Assembly (NCBI GenBank): GCA_019155205.2
Contig: JAHNZQ020000004.1
Location: forward strand, 3,793,644 to 3,840,117
Length of the DNA: 46,474 nucleotides
Reading direction: 5' to 3'
Source of the DNA: Gracilaria vermiculophylla
Lineage: Eukaryota > Rhodophyta > Florideophyceae > Gracilariales > Gracilariaceae
Positions 29,078-39,030 of this stretch are shown here, piece after piece; positions within the stretch are counted from its first letter, which is position 1, and every line of letters begins with the position of its first letter. A model generated the notes under the pieces. It did not search any database. It was not told where the DNA came from and saw only the letters and a list, made by a program, of their open reading frames with translations. Position numbers and translations under genes: made by a program.

Positions 29078-29644
29078 CTACGCAGAGCCGCTCGCTTGTC
29101 TTGCGTTTTCGTCCACCTTCTCCATGATGTAGTTGTAAATGGTGTCGAACTGTGGGACGGCGCGGATTTCGAGTTTAGCTCCATCCTTAAGGGAGATGAC
29201 ACAATCAGCAGCACCACCGGCGCGACGGACGTACTTGATGCTTTCAATATCACGATAAATAATCTCGGTTTGATCTTGGCCGCGGAAGCCGCTGGAGATG
29301 GAAATTCTTCGGCTAGTGACCTTGTAGCGCACCCAGGCGGCTCTGGCCAGGGCGGCTACGAAGGGAATGATGCCAATGACGGTGAGAATTGACAGAGTGG
29401 GCACAATTAGCTCATATCTGCTAGGGGCGGTTTCAATGAATGTGGTCTCTGGGTCGAGTTTTGTCTTCTGCGTGGGCACGTTCTTGGTGGGGCGATAGCG
29501 ACGTGTTTTTTTGCCGTTGTTGCTGGATGAGGTGTTCATGTAAATTGCAGCGGGGCGATTTGGGGAGTAGGTGGGGGCAACGCGGCAAGTTGAGGGCGCC
29601 CATCTTGGTCGTGGGATGAATGATGTGATGGAAATGAACGCCAT
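29078..29644 (-). CDS. Plastid-targeted-like membrane protein with bacterial PH (bPH) domain
   Basis: The protein has 188 residues and starts at the ATG at 29644. The N-terminus (MAFISITSFIPRPRWAPSTCR) is rich in Ser, Arg and hydroxylated residues with a Phe next to the start, as in red-algal plastid transit peptides. A basic stretch (KKTRRYRP) follows, then one hydrophobic segment at about residues 82-105 (LIVPTLSILTVIGIIPFVAAL). The C-terminal 75 residues (YKVTSRRISISSGFRGQ, YRDIESIKYVRR, DCVISLKDGAKLEIRAVP) have the strand pattern of YdbS/bPH_2 domains found in bacteria and cyanobacteria. Function is unknown; a thylakoid or envelope location is inferred. It converges on the ArfGAP gene and diverges from the NLR-like gene. 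Confidence 0.68.
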   Translation of the reverse strand: MAFISITSFIPRPRWAPSTCRVAPTYSPNRPAAIYMNTSSSNNGKKTRRYRPTKNVPTQKTKLDPETTFIETAPSRYELIVPTLSILTVIGIIPFVAALARAAWVRYKVTSRRISISSGFRGQDQTEIIYRDIESIKYVRRAGGAADCVISLKDGAKLEIRAVPQFDTIYNYIMEKVDENARQASGSA

Positions 29645-30385
29645 TGCGAAGCGGACGACGTCGACAATGTGGATGTTCCAAGTGGTCGAAGGCGGACGGG
29701 CCAGCGCCGGTGGGCAGAGATTGACATATAGTGATGTGCACAGTACACAGCAGATGGGAGACTCAGGTTTCTGTGTGCGGCGTGGAGTGGAGGTGCAAAT
29801 GATTCAAACATGCGGCGAGCGTTGACGCGCGCCTCCACACGTGGGCAACGTGTCGGGAAGCAAACGGCAAATGGCAACTGTAAAGGAGAGCTGTAAGAGG
29901 AGCGGATCAAGGTTTGTATTTGAGGGTGGGGCGCGACACGGTTTACTTTATCACTTTGTTCAATTGCTTCTAGTGGAGTTATCACTTGTGCTTCAAATTG
30001 CTCAGAGAGGTTGGAGGATCACGCTGGCGAAGGGCAGGTGGCGCGGGAGATGATGAGCGGTAGGCGCGGTGTCAACTAAGCCAAGCCAGCTGAGCCAGCT
30101 GGGTGGGCGCGGCACGCCGCGAAGCAAGCGGCGGCGGAGATACAGCACAGATACGTGCCACGCGGAGGCAAAGCATTCTGCACGCGCAAAAATCTTGGCG
30201 CCGCCAGTGGCCATCAGCCCCCGACGCCGTGTGCGCTTGTGCTCGCTTCCCTCGTGGCCATCGATTTGGGAGCCGCCGCCCGAATTTTCGGGCGCAATGC
30301 ACCTCATCCGCACGATCATACCGTGATCAAATGTTACGTTACGCCGTCATGTGACCTCGTTTGCCGTCACTAATTATTGGCAGCG
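29645..30385. other. Divergent intergenic region, no recognised gene
   Basis: Seven hundred and forty bases separate the bPH start and the NLR-like start. Overlapping short frames on both strands match nothing known. It probably holds both promoters. Confidence 0.4.
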
Positions 30386-33300
30386 ATGTTTCAAAGACCA
30401 CGCGTCCCCACCGCCCGCCCCCTTCCGACCCGCCCCCTTCCGACCCGCCCCCTTCACGCGCTCATCCCGAGCCGCCAGCATCTTTGCTGTGTGGTGCATG
30501 CCAATCGAGCTGTGCTTCACAACTTCCCCATGGCGGCCAGATTGCGACGAATGATCTCCGTCCCGTCCACTTCCATCCGAGATGCCTTTGGTGGGATAGA
30601 GCTTCGAATTCTACCCAAGCAACGCCTGAACCACAGGTTGGCGCAGCTATGTGACGCCGCCCAACAACTCAACAAGCAGCTCGAGTCCTTCTCCGATCAA
30701 CTCAACCAAAAGAAGGACACAGTCCCAATAGACATATGGAACGCATTGAACGTTCAAAAAGCGGACCTTGTCTCGCGTTATCGAACCATCAAGGACACCA
30801 TAGTTCAAATAGGAGCCAACAAACCCCATCAGCGACTCGTTCGCGCATGGTTTGCACCTTCCCCCAAGAAACGTTGTCAGTTACTCCAAACTGAAATTCG
30901 AGACGTGAAACACCTTGTGACTGAGCTCATCACACGCCTCACCATTCTCTCTGCTACCGAAAACAACAAACACGAGCTTGACAGGCTAGCATCCAAAGAC
31001 TCTGCCCACAAGCCGAATGACCATCGTGTGCCGGACCACTCCGACTCCCCCAGTTTCTGTTCCGCCAAGGTTGGTAGAGAAAGACTGCGCAGCTCTCTCC
31101 ATGATATATTCAACTACAAACGTCAAGCAAATTCCGATTCTGATGAGAATCCCGCCAGCTCCGCCTCGTCACAAGGCAAGTCTTTGAAGCCGCTTTCATC
31201 TACCTCCCCAACATCTTCGAACACTTCAACTCAATTTCAGTCTGCTTCTAATTCAGCATCACCCTCTTCTAATCTGTCGCAGTTGAAGAGACAACTACCA
31301 AAACGACAGAAGAAAGAGCAGTGCTACTGCTCGCGACTTGTGCAACCTATCACCTCTCATGCCATATTTGGAGATACAGAACCTGACAGTGTTGAATGTC
31401 ACACCAAGAGCGCAGTTCTTCTGGCCAGCCAGCACGGTGGGTGCTTTCTGGCACTACAAGGACTACCAGGAACTGGAAAATCAACTTTGCTTCATGCTCT
31501 CAAGCATGACCAAGATGTAACTTCCAATTTCACCGAAGGAGTCCATTGGCTTCCCTTGCGCTCTGGAGTCGCTGATATTCGAGATGCCATATGTCGTATC
31601 GCCCAGTTGGTGTCTGTAGCTGGGTCTCATGAGGAAGCAAACGACATACTTGCAATGAGCGACATTCAGACTGCTGTTGAACATGCATCAGCATATCTAT
31701 CATCAAAGCGAATGCTTCTGCTGTTAGACAAGAGCTGGACTGCTGGGGACGTTGGTTCTGCCCTAGTATTCAAGCTTAAGCCGTTTGTCTCGTCTCGTTC
31801 TGGAACAGTCGTTGCTTTCATATCTGAAGATTCGGAGGCAATATGGGACGCCCGGCGCATATCGATCACTCCACGGGAAATATTGGGAGAAGATACTCTG
31901 TGCATATTCCTCAATCATGCCGGTTTTACAAAAGTGGAGCTTATTGACCCAGAAACCGTTGAAATACTACGCGTTTTGCTTCTATTGTGCTACGGCTTGC
32001 CCTTGGCAATGGCCATCGCAGGCAAATCCATTGCCAATGCCACCAAGACTGGGATGACTCGCACAGAAGCCATGATGCTCTATCTTGAGCATCACAAAGG
32101 CGTTTTCGATGACACCCAGGTAGGCGTTCCATGCGTCGCTGACATCATTGGTGACCACGTGCATGCGGCGTTACAGATTCTCGAGCGAACATGCGACAAC
32201 ATCTTGCCCCCCGATAAAACTTTTCGAGATCTCTTCCTGGCTTTTTGCATCGTGGACAAAGGACACAGTTTGCCGTTAGAAACACTACGTCACTTGTGGA
32301 ACTTATCTCCTGGGATGTCGCGAATCGTGGCTAATGCTTTTGATGCGACTGGAATTGCGACCATGCTGAAGGAGCAGCAAGAAAAAGTGGATGAACTCCA
32401 GATTCACGACCTAGTACATGACTATATTTGCACAGAGTTGACTTTGGCGGACTTCACCAACTACCACTCCAAACTCGTGAACTCATATTATCGCATAGCT
32501 CTTTCAGAACAACCGCTGGCTTCAGGTATGGATCAAGCACCGTGGAACCGTGGCAGTGGAGACGGAGGATACTACAACAGAAATTTAATCCGTCATCTGT
32601 ACCACGCTGGGCACCGAAGCGAAATGCTAAGGCTTGTCGTACATCCTGAGTGGGTTTTGAAACAGTTGCGCGAAGTTGGAGTGAATCAAGTTGATAACGA
32701 CATTGGCTTTGTTACTGACTTCCTCACGTTTAACAATTCGAGTGATGTTCAGACGACAGAAATGACGGTGGAAGAGTACGAGGAAATCGGAGCAGCAGCT
32801 CGAACAGCTGCTTTGAATGCAGGAAATAATTTTCAGGAAGTAGCTTTCCACTTTTATAATCGTATACTTGCGGTGAACCAATCCCAAGGAGTCTTGTCTT
32901 CTTATCTTCGTGTCTTTCGAAGTGAGGTCATGGGACCGTGGCTAGAGCCCCTTCAACCATGTCTTGATTCAGCCAAAAGTCAGTTGCAGAGCACCATTCG
33001 GATTCTTTCCAGGCCTCAATGTATGGTCTCTTTAGCTGGCGACAACTACATCGCATGTGGGTGTGATGATGGGAGAATTGTGATGCTTGACACAAGACGA
33101 AAAAGAATTGTCGGACAATGGAGAGGCCATACCGACGCAGTGGTTTCCATGTGCCGTTCTCTTAGTGGCAAAGTCATTGTCACGAGTTCCTTGGACAGAA
33201 CGATAAAGGCATGGGACTGTGCCACGAGCGCACAAATCGGCGAAATCCTCATTACGGACCATCGTCAAGTCGTGGGTGTGGCGGTCACAGTTGACGAGCG

Positions 33301-34687
33301 GTTTGTCATCGCCGGCTTTAGCGATGGCTCTATTCTTGTGTGGGATTTAGAAAGTGGAGATCGAGTTGCTGAAACATTTAATGTTCGGAGTCCGAGTGCT
33401 TTCACGAAGATTGAATTGCTCGCCGGCGGTGACCGGATGATCACATCTAGCACAGACGGCTGCATTCGAATGTGGATATTAGAAGTGACTGTGAATGCGA
33501 ATGAGGACCTTTTTCTTTATCTTAGAGAAGACAAGATTTGGAACTCCGAGCCTTTCTCTAGTGGGGTAGACTGCCTTGCCATCCACAACGATTCCCATTG
33601 TTTTGCTTCAGCATCGAACGGATTCATCTACGTCTCAGACTTGCGCACCGGGAAAACAAGAAGTGCGTGCGATACAGGCGGAAGTTTTGGAAGAATAACT
33701 ACTATGAGCTTTAGCGAAAATGGGAAATATCTGGTATTCGGCTCTAGCGAGAGAATAGTTCACGTTTTGGACATCGAGAAGAACAGGCTGATTGGAAAGC
33801 CATTTCGCGGTCACACCCAAGGCGTTTGCGGCGTGACATTTCTCCGCGGAGGGGCTTGGGTGATATCGGCTGCAGGTGATGAAACCGTGAGAATATGGGA
33901 CGCTGAGAGTATTACCCGCACTTCCTCTCCGCCATCGAACTCAGAAGCAGTGACTGCTCTTGCCTTAACGGAGAATGAAAGCATCTTAGTTTCCGCCTCC
34001 GTAGATGGATCCCTGCGTCTATGGGATGTCACAACTGCGAGCCCGATTGGAAAACCGCTCACTGGACACCAAAATAAGATAAGCGCAGTCGCGGTTTCGA
34101 ATGCAGGAAAACATGTGATAACTGGAGCTTACGACGGTAGTCTTCGGTTGTGGAACATCGAGCAGGATAGTTATGACATCATTAATACATTTCAAAGCCA
34201 CTCGGATTGGATAACAAGTGTAGACATTAGCCCATCTGGAGATACGGCTGCCAGCGCCTCCTTCGACGGCTCTGTACGAACATGGGATCTAACGAAAAAG
34301 GGAAGCAGCTATAACACTCTTCGCGGCCAGATGGGGAGGATTAAAACTGTGAAAGTATCAAGTGATGGGAAACGCGTGTTTACCATTTCAAGACATGAGA
34401 TACGAGTATGGAATCTACTATCCGGTACGTGCAACCGAAGGTTTGAACAGGACAACATTGGTCTCAAGCCGCTAGTATCTGTTCTGAAGATCGTGGAGGA
34501 AGATTCTGAAGAGTCAGACCCATCATTGTTGCAAGTACAATGCAAAGGCTCCCAAGTGCGATATGGTGACGAGGTGCTTGCAGTTCTTCCCTCGGCTGTA
34601 GAGTGTTTCAAATACTCCAAGAGTAATAGAATAGTATGTGCCGGACTCCTCACCGGACAAGTGGTGTTCCTCAAACTTAGGTTATGA
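30386..34687 (+). CDS. NB-ARC ATPase with WD40 repeats (NLR-like protein)
   Basis: The single exon encodes up to 1433 residues from the ATG at 30386. ATGs at 30530 and 30551 are credible alternatives because the first 45 codons include a 15-bp repeat. Residues about 60-200 form an unrecognised, probably helical N-terminal domain, followed by a Ser-rich linker. The NB-ARC shows the P-loop GLPGTGKST (359-367), a Walker-B-like LLLLDKSW (444-451; usual LLVLDDVW), SRSGTVVAFISE, CYGLPLAMA (GLPL motif, about 537) and an MHD-like QIHDLVHDYI near 665. From about 872 to the end are WD40 repeats (GHTDAVVSM, IKAWD, GHTQGVCGV, VRIWD, LRLWD), perhaps 12-14 blades. Such STAND proteins sense ligands and oligomerise in immunity, cell death or self-recognition. 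The ligand is unknown. Confidence 0.85.
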   Translation: MFQRPRVPTARPLPTRPLPTRPLHALIPSRQHLCCVVHANRAVLHNFPMAARLRRMISVPSTSIRDAFGGIELRILPKQRLNHRLAQLCDAAQQLNKQLESFSDQLNQKKDTVPIDIWNALNVQKADLVSRYRTIKDTIVQIGANKPHQRLVRAWFAPSPKKRCQLLQTEIRDVKHLVTELITRLTILSATENNKHELDRLASKDSAHKPNDHRVPDHSDSPSFCSAKVGRERLRSSLHDIFNYKRQANSDSDENPASSASSQGKSLKPLSSTSPTSSNTSTQFQSASNSASPSSNLSQLKRQLPKRQKKEQCYCSRLVQPITSHAIFGDTEPDSVECHTKSAVLLASQHGGCFLALQGLPGTGKSTLLHALKHDQDVTSNFTEGVHWLPLRSGVADIRDAICRIAQLVSVAGSHEEANDILAMSDIQTAVEHASAYLSSKRMLLLLDKSWTAGDVGSALVFKLKPFVSSRSGTVVAFISEDSEAIWDARRISITPREILGEDTLCIFLNHAGFTKVELIDPETVEILRVLLLLCYGLPLAMAIAGKSIANATKTGMTRTEAMMLYLEHHKGVFDDTQVGVPCVADIIGDHVHAALQILERTCDNILPPDKTFRDLFLAFCIVDKGHSLPLETLRHLWNLSPGMSRIVANAFDATGIATMLKEQQEKVDELQIHDLVHDYICTELTLADFTNYHSKLVNSYYRIALSEQPLASGMDQAPWNRGSGDGGYYNRNLIRHLYHAGHRSEMLRLVVHPEWVLKQLREVGVNQVDNDIGFVTDFLTFNNSSDVQTTEMTVEEYEEIGAAARTAALNAGNNFQEVAFHFYNRILAVNQSQGVLSSYLRVFRSEVMGPWLEPLQPCLDSAKSQLQSTIRILSRPQCMVSLAGDNYIACGCDDGRIVMLDTRRKRIVGQWRGHTDAVVSMCRSLSGKVIVTSSLDRTIKAWDCATSAQIGEILITDHRQVVGVAVTVDERFVIAGFSDGSILVWDLESGDRVAETFNVRSPSAFTKIELLAGGDRMITSSTDGCIRMWILEVTVNANEDLFLYLREDKIWNSEPFSSGVDCLAIHNDSHCFASASNGFIYVSDLRTGKTRSACDTGGSFGRITTMSFSENGKYLVFGSSERIVHVLDIEKNRLIGKPFRGHTQGVCGVTFLRGGAWVISAAGDETVRIWDAESITRTSSPPSNSEAVTALALTENESILVSASVDGSLRLWDVTTASPIGKPLTGHQNKISAVAVSNAGKHVITGAYDGSLRLWNIEQDSYDIINTFQSHSDWITSVDISPSGDTAASASFDGSVRTWDLTKKGSSYNTLRGQMGRIKTVKVSSDGKRVFTISRHEIRVWNLLSGTCNRRFEQDNIGLKPLVSVLKIVEEDSEESDPSLLQVQCKGSQVRYGDEVLAVLPSAVECFKYSKSNRIVCAGLLTGQVVFLKLRL

Positions 34688-35066
34688 ATCCAGATTGGAA
34701 GACGATTGGGAAAAGTAGTCGAAAGGGTCAAATCTTTGTCCCTCCAAATTTTCATCTCTCTGTGAAAAGTCACATACAGCATACTGCGAAATTCCTGAGA
34801 AATAATTCGGTCGATTCGGTTGATGTTCATTGTCGCGGACAGCGTGGATCCAAAATTCAACACTACTGGAAAGGGTTACCAATCAAGTCGGGTTTTCCGG
34901 TCTTAGTTGCTCCGGAACAAGTAGTTCCGGTGATACGGAGATGTTTGTATTTCGATTATTATCTGTAAAAACGGTTCGTATAGATTAGATAGCGGGTTAG
35001 CAAAACTGCAAGGATCATCAAAAAAGATCGATCCTCAACACAAGATGGGATTAAACAGTGAAAGCA
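34688..35066. other. Convergent spacer, nothing firm
   Basis: A 94-codon frame at 34684-34968 overlaps the stop of the NLR-like gene but has no recognisable feature. The rest is 3' untranslated sequence of two converging genes. Confidence 0.4.
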
Positions 35067-36263
35067 TCATTGTATGGAGCCGCTTTCATTAGTGTTTGTA
35101 TTTACTCTAGAGAGGCTTTGCCAATCTGTGCCATCACTCTTTGCAAGGCCGATGCAGGTACCTTTACCAGAATCGATGTCGTGAACAGCAGATTCGCCAA
35201 CGTAGTATAAAAGCACAGAACCATCGTCGAGAACAACCGCATATGGATGTGAAACACCTCTCTCGTCCCAAGCGCCTTTTCGCCCCACATCCAATACAAT
35301 CTTGGAGGGTTCCCAGGTCTCACAGTCTTGGCTCTCACACATGGCTATCCGCGTGGTACTGTTACCATCGACCACGACGACAAACATAACGTACTTGTCT
35401 CCTTTCTTCACAACACAAGCTCGTTGATATCCGCGCTCGTCTTTCGAGTCAAGTACCCCGGAAGCACTCAATGCTATTCCCTTTTTTTCAAATTGTATAC
35501 CATCCGGGGAAAATGCGCGACCAACCATGTACATCTTGCGCTGCTCATTAAAGGTGTAGTAGTGCATGATGTAGCCCTTTCCCACGCGCGTAACGTGCGG
35601 AGCTGTGACGAAAAGAGAATCAAAATCGGGTTCATTACCTACATCAAGAACAGCCGACGAAGGATGAGACCCTTCGATTCTGGTAAAATGCTCGCCATCT
35701 TTACTGATGGCAAGCCCGATTCGCATGCGTAAACCTTGCGTCTCGGTTCCGCTGACAGAAAGTTTCTCTCCGTCACCACCCGCATAATACATAAAGTAAA
35801 CGCCGGATTCTGCTCGAATGCGCGGATTGGAATCAATGAAAACATCACCGACAGAGACGTGTATTGTGTCAAACGCCCACCAATCCTCTGTGTTATTGGC
35901 AAGAACAGCACCGTTTCGCGGACCGTCTACGGGACGCCAGGCGATACCGTCTTCTGATAGGGCGAGTGCAATGATACCGGAGAGGCTTCCCGGTGGCGTA
36001 CGAGAGCTGTTTTCCCAGTTGCGAGGTCTGTAGGTGTACCACATGGCAAAGCGATCAGAGTTGTCAGTGACATAGTGGTGAACGATTGGGGCGGAAAGTG
36101 CTACGACATCTATCTCAGACGGGGAAAAAATGCGACCGAGAGCAGTTGGCTGTGTCTTTGGCGCGGCACAGGCTACGATATTAGGCGTTCTAGAGCGTGT
36201 TATGGAAGTCGGATGATAAAAGGAAACGCGTGGGAAGACCGAAGTGAGGAAGGCGGTGGACAT
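35067..36263 (-). CDS. Glycosyl hydrolase family 43/32-like five-bladed beta-propeller protein
   Basis: The protein has 398 residues from the ATG at 36263, the first ATG of the frame. The N-terminus (MSTAFLTSVFPRVSFYHPTS) is Ser/Thr/Arg-rich and could be an organelle targeting peptide. The body has the repeated blade pattern of the arabinanase/levansucrase/invertase fold: FAMWYTYRPRNWE, SEDGIAWRPVDGP, VYFMYYAGGDGE, LAISKDGEHFTRI, YIMHYYTFNEQRKM, AFSPDGIQFEKKG, YVMFVVVVDG, DDGSVLLYYVGE. Similar proteins occur in plants and algae and are often listed as GH43-like with unknown substrate. I cannot identify a complete catalytic acid set, so hydrolase activity is an inference. The gene diverges from RAD23 and converges with the NLR-like gene. 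Confidence 0.7.
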   Translation of the reverse strand: MSTAFLTSVFPRVSFYHPTSITRSRTPNIVACAAPKTQPTALGRIFSPSEIDVVALSAPIVHHYVTDNSDRFAMWYTYRPRNWENSSRTPPGSLSGIIALALSEDGIAWRPVDGPRNGAVLANNTEDWWAFDTIHVSVGDVFIDSNPRIRAESGVYFMYYAGGDGEKLSVSGTETQGLRMRIGLAISKDGEHFTRIEGSHPSSAVLDVGNEPDFDSLFVTAPHVTRVGKGYIMHYYTFNEQRKMYMVGRAFSPDGIQFEKKGIALSASGVLDSKDERGYQRACVVKKGDKYVMFVVVVDGNSTTRIAMCESQDCETWEPSKIVLDVGRKGAWDERGVSHPYAVVLDDGSVLLYYVGESAVHDIDSGKGTCIGLAKSDGTDWQSLSRVNTNTNESGSIQ

Positions 36264-37427
36264 CTCTTGGATCTGGGGCCAGGTGGAAGAAATGAGAATG
36301 AAAATGAGGAGTGGGACAGCAGGTGGTGGCGTGGTTGAGATTGGGCACCACACGAGCTGTGAAAGAGGGAAGATAGCGGTGGATTGGCTGGTGACAGAGA
36401 TTGAGATGCAGCACAAGCTAGCGATCGCTACCTTCGCAGATCGACAGTGTACAGTACAGTATGCAGAGGCAAAGTACGAAGGGTAGGTATCGAGGAAAGA
36501 GCTGGCGTCTTCTGGCAGCGGCTCGCACCGAGTCAGTGTAGTGTAGGCGGGGCGAGATGGAGGTTCCGGGATGTCATCTCGAGATGCAGCGAAGTGCAGA
36601 TTTTAGTATGCAATAGCGCACAAGGGTTACTCAAGCAATGGCTTCTAAATAGCTGTGCAACTAAACGTACGAAGTTGTGGGTAACGTGTTTGAGTACTGT
36701 GGATGTATCACAAATGAGGTAACCCGTACCTTAGATACTGTATTGTACAAGCTGATATTGGTGACGGATTGGGCGCCATTTTCGCACGAGGAGAGGTTGT
36801 CATCGACCAAGACGCAGACGAACTGCGGGCAGAGGCAGGGCGTGTGACCATTACATAACGACCACGGGGCTGATGGTCTCGAGTGGGAAGGGGAAGGAAG
36901 CGGGGATGTGCTAACACTCGAGTGAAACTGAGGGGAGGGCACGCGGAGTTCAGTGTGGGCGCGATGGACGCGGAGGTCGACGAAGCACACCCGGGCGGAG
37001 GCAACTGCAACACGTAAAGTATGGAACGTGCCGATGCGAACACCTGCGGGGTGGGTGCTTGACCAACTTGCGCTGGCGTTCTTGTCAATGGCGGGAGAGG
37101 GGGCGTTGCCGCCGCGCCGCGACAACGGCAATGATTTGAGAGCAGCACGAGGGGCGGCGCCGCGTTTTGGCGCGCTTCATGCGCGGCCCTGTCGAGCTGC
37201 CATTGGCGCGCACGGCGGCAAGGCGCATTTTTCAGTGCGCGAGCGCCGTCCCGCACAGGTGCCGCGCTCCAGCCAAAATCTCATCCGCGCCGCCGCGCTC
37301 GCGTACATTGCAGCCGCCCGGCGCTCTCTCGCCGTCACCGTTCGCATCGCGCGCAACGGCCCCCCCCTTCCGTCGCCCCCAACTCCATCCCCCCCTTCCC
37401 TCACCCCCCACCCTCACCCTCCCCGTC
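36264..37427. other. Divergent intergenic region, no recognised gene
   Basis: It is 1.16 kb between the GH43-like start and the RAD23 start, becoming GC-rich towards RAD23 (37080-37420). Frames here on both strands (for example 36661-37256 minus) have no domain. The long RAD23 frame is open upstream to 37167, but without the ubiquitin-like start. It probably contains two promoters. Confidence 0.45.
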
Positions 37428-38738
37428 ATGGCCGTCCAAGTCACTTTCCGCACTCTTACTGGTGCCACCTTCAAACTCTCCGCCGACCCCAGTGACACCG
37501 TTCTCGACATCAAGCGCAAGGTGGCCGACCGCGAGCATGTTTCCGATTATGCCTCGTATCGCCTCATTTTTAAGGGAAAGATCCTGTCCGATGATGCCAC
37601 CATAGCCTCCGCTGGAATTTCTTCCACAGGCTTCGTCGTGGTTATGCCACCCAAGAAAAGACCCCCCAAGCCGGCCGCCACGTCCACTCCCGCTCCTGCT
37701 CCCACCTCTGCTCCCACCTCTGCTCCAGCTTCCGCCCCTGCCTCAGCCTCAACGCCCTCCCCTACCCCAGCTGATGCTCAATCTACACCGGCTCCGAAAC
37801 CGCAAACCGCACCCACTCAGCCGCAGTCTGCCTCCTCTTCTGCCCCATCAGGCCCCAGTTCCTTGGTCGTCGGTCAGGAGTACGAGCAAACCGTGCGTCG
37901 AATTTGCGAAATGGGCTTCCCAGAATCCGACGTCAAGAACGCTCTGCGCGCCGCATTCAACAATCCGGATCGCGCCGTAGATTATCTATTCAACGGAATT
38001 CCTGAAGATGCCATGCCGTCTGCCCCGCCAACTAATCCCAATCCTGCTACAACAACTGAACCTACGCCCAATCAGCCCTCTACTACTACACCCTCTAATC
38101 AACCAAATTCCACCCGCTCGGCCGCTACCGGTACCCCATTCAACATGTTTGAGGCTGCTGCCAATGCCGCTGGTGCCGACGGCGCTACTGGCACAGGCAG
38201 TCTCGACTTTCTCCGCTCTGTGCCGCAGTTCAATCTTATGAGGCGTCTTATTCAGTCTAACCCAGCGGTGCTTCCGCAGCTTTTGCAGCAACTCGAGAAT
38301 ATTAACCCCTCCCTGATGGCGCTCATTGAAGACAATCAGGCAGAATTCACAAGGCTCATCAATGAGCCTATTCCAGAAGGCGAGGAAGGTGGCGACGCTG
38401 CCATGGCACAGCTGGCTCAAGCCATGGCCAATTCGGGTGGCGGTGGAGATGGCCCTGCCCCGGGACAAATACTGGTCACCGAGCAAGAACGAGAACAATT
38501 GAACCGACTGAATGAATTGGCTGCTGGTTTTGGACTTGAACAGGCTCAAGTTGTTGAAACCTGGTTGGCTTGCGATAGAAACGAGAATCTTGCTGCCAAC
38601 TATTTGGTAGAGAACGCAGAACAACTCCGCGCCGACCAAGCTGCAAATGAAAGCGATAACGCTGCTGATGAACAGGACAATGGTGAACAAAATCCGTCCG
38701 ATCAGCCTGATCAAGGGAATCAGGGCCCTCCTGCGTGA
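37428..38738 (+). CDS. RAD23: RAD23, UBL-UBA proteasome shuttle and DNA-repair factor
   Basis: The 436 residues are in one exon. The start at 37428 (MAVQVTFRTLTGATFKLSAD) is that of the ubiquitin-like domain, although the frame is open upstream. The order is complete: UBL 1-75 (IFKGKILSDD), Pro/Ala/Ser/Thr linker, UBA1 about 152-192 (VRRICEMGFPESDVKNALRA), second linker, STI1/XPC-binding domain about 256-312 (LDFLRSVPQFNLMRRLIQSN), UBA2 about 356-395 (LNRLNELAAGFGLEQAQVV). RAD23 carries ubiquitylated proteins to the proteasome through its UBL. With XPC/Rad4 it recognises bulky DNA lesions in nucleotide excision repair. The length matches plant and animal homologues. It converges with the ITFG1-like gene, 292 bp away. 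Confidence 0.95.
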   Translation: MAVQVTFRTLTGATFKLSADPSDTVLDIKRKVADREHVSDYASYRLIFKGKILSDDATIASAGISSTGFVVVMPPKKRPPKPAATSTPAPAPTSAPTSAPASAPASASTPSPTPADAQSTPAPKPQTAPTQPQSASSSAPSGPSSLVVGQEYEQTVRRICEMGFPESDVKNALRAAFNNPDRAVDYLFNGIPEDAMPSAPPTNPNPATTTEPTPNQPSTTTPSNQPNSTRSAATGTPFNMFEAAANAAGADGATGTGSLDFLRSVPQFNLMRRLIQSNPAVLPQLLQQLENINPSLMALIEDNQAEFTRLINEPIPEGEEGGDAAMAQLAQAMANSGGGGDGPAPGQILVTEQEREQLNRLNELAAGFGLEQAQVVETWLACDRNENLAANYLVENAEQLRADQAANESDNAADEQDNGEQNPSDQPDQGNQGPPA

Positions 38739-39030
38739 AAAGGCTAGCGAGCCTAGATATTCTTTGCAAGTCTATCATTCTCTAACAGCCAGTGCGATGA
38801 TGCCTGTTTAATTCGGTAGATAACACCTCGGTTTTCAGTGTCACTTGCGCTTGCTTGCTTTCCTAAAAGGCTACGTTTTGTTCACAACCACGGTCAGCTA
38901 TTCATTTCAACTATTCGACGAGAAGCGGTGTTTCATGCCCATACACGCTTTGGCCAAGTTTAGACTTCCGTTACATTTTTGTTGCTGGATGTCGTGTTAA
39001 CTTTTTGCAGGTTTTAGTTCCTGAGTTACT

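Noticed and set aside
34684..34968. 94-codon frame whose ATG overlaps the NLR-like stop codon
   Set aside because: ATGA overlap suggests coupling only in bacteria. The peptide has no features and lies in a 3' untranslated region.
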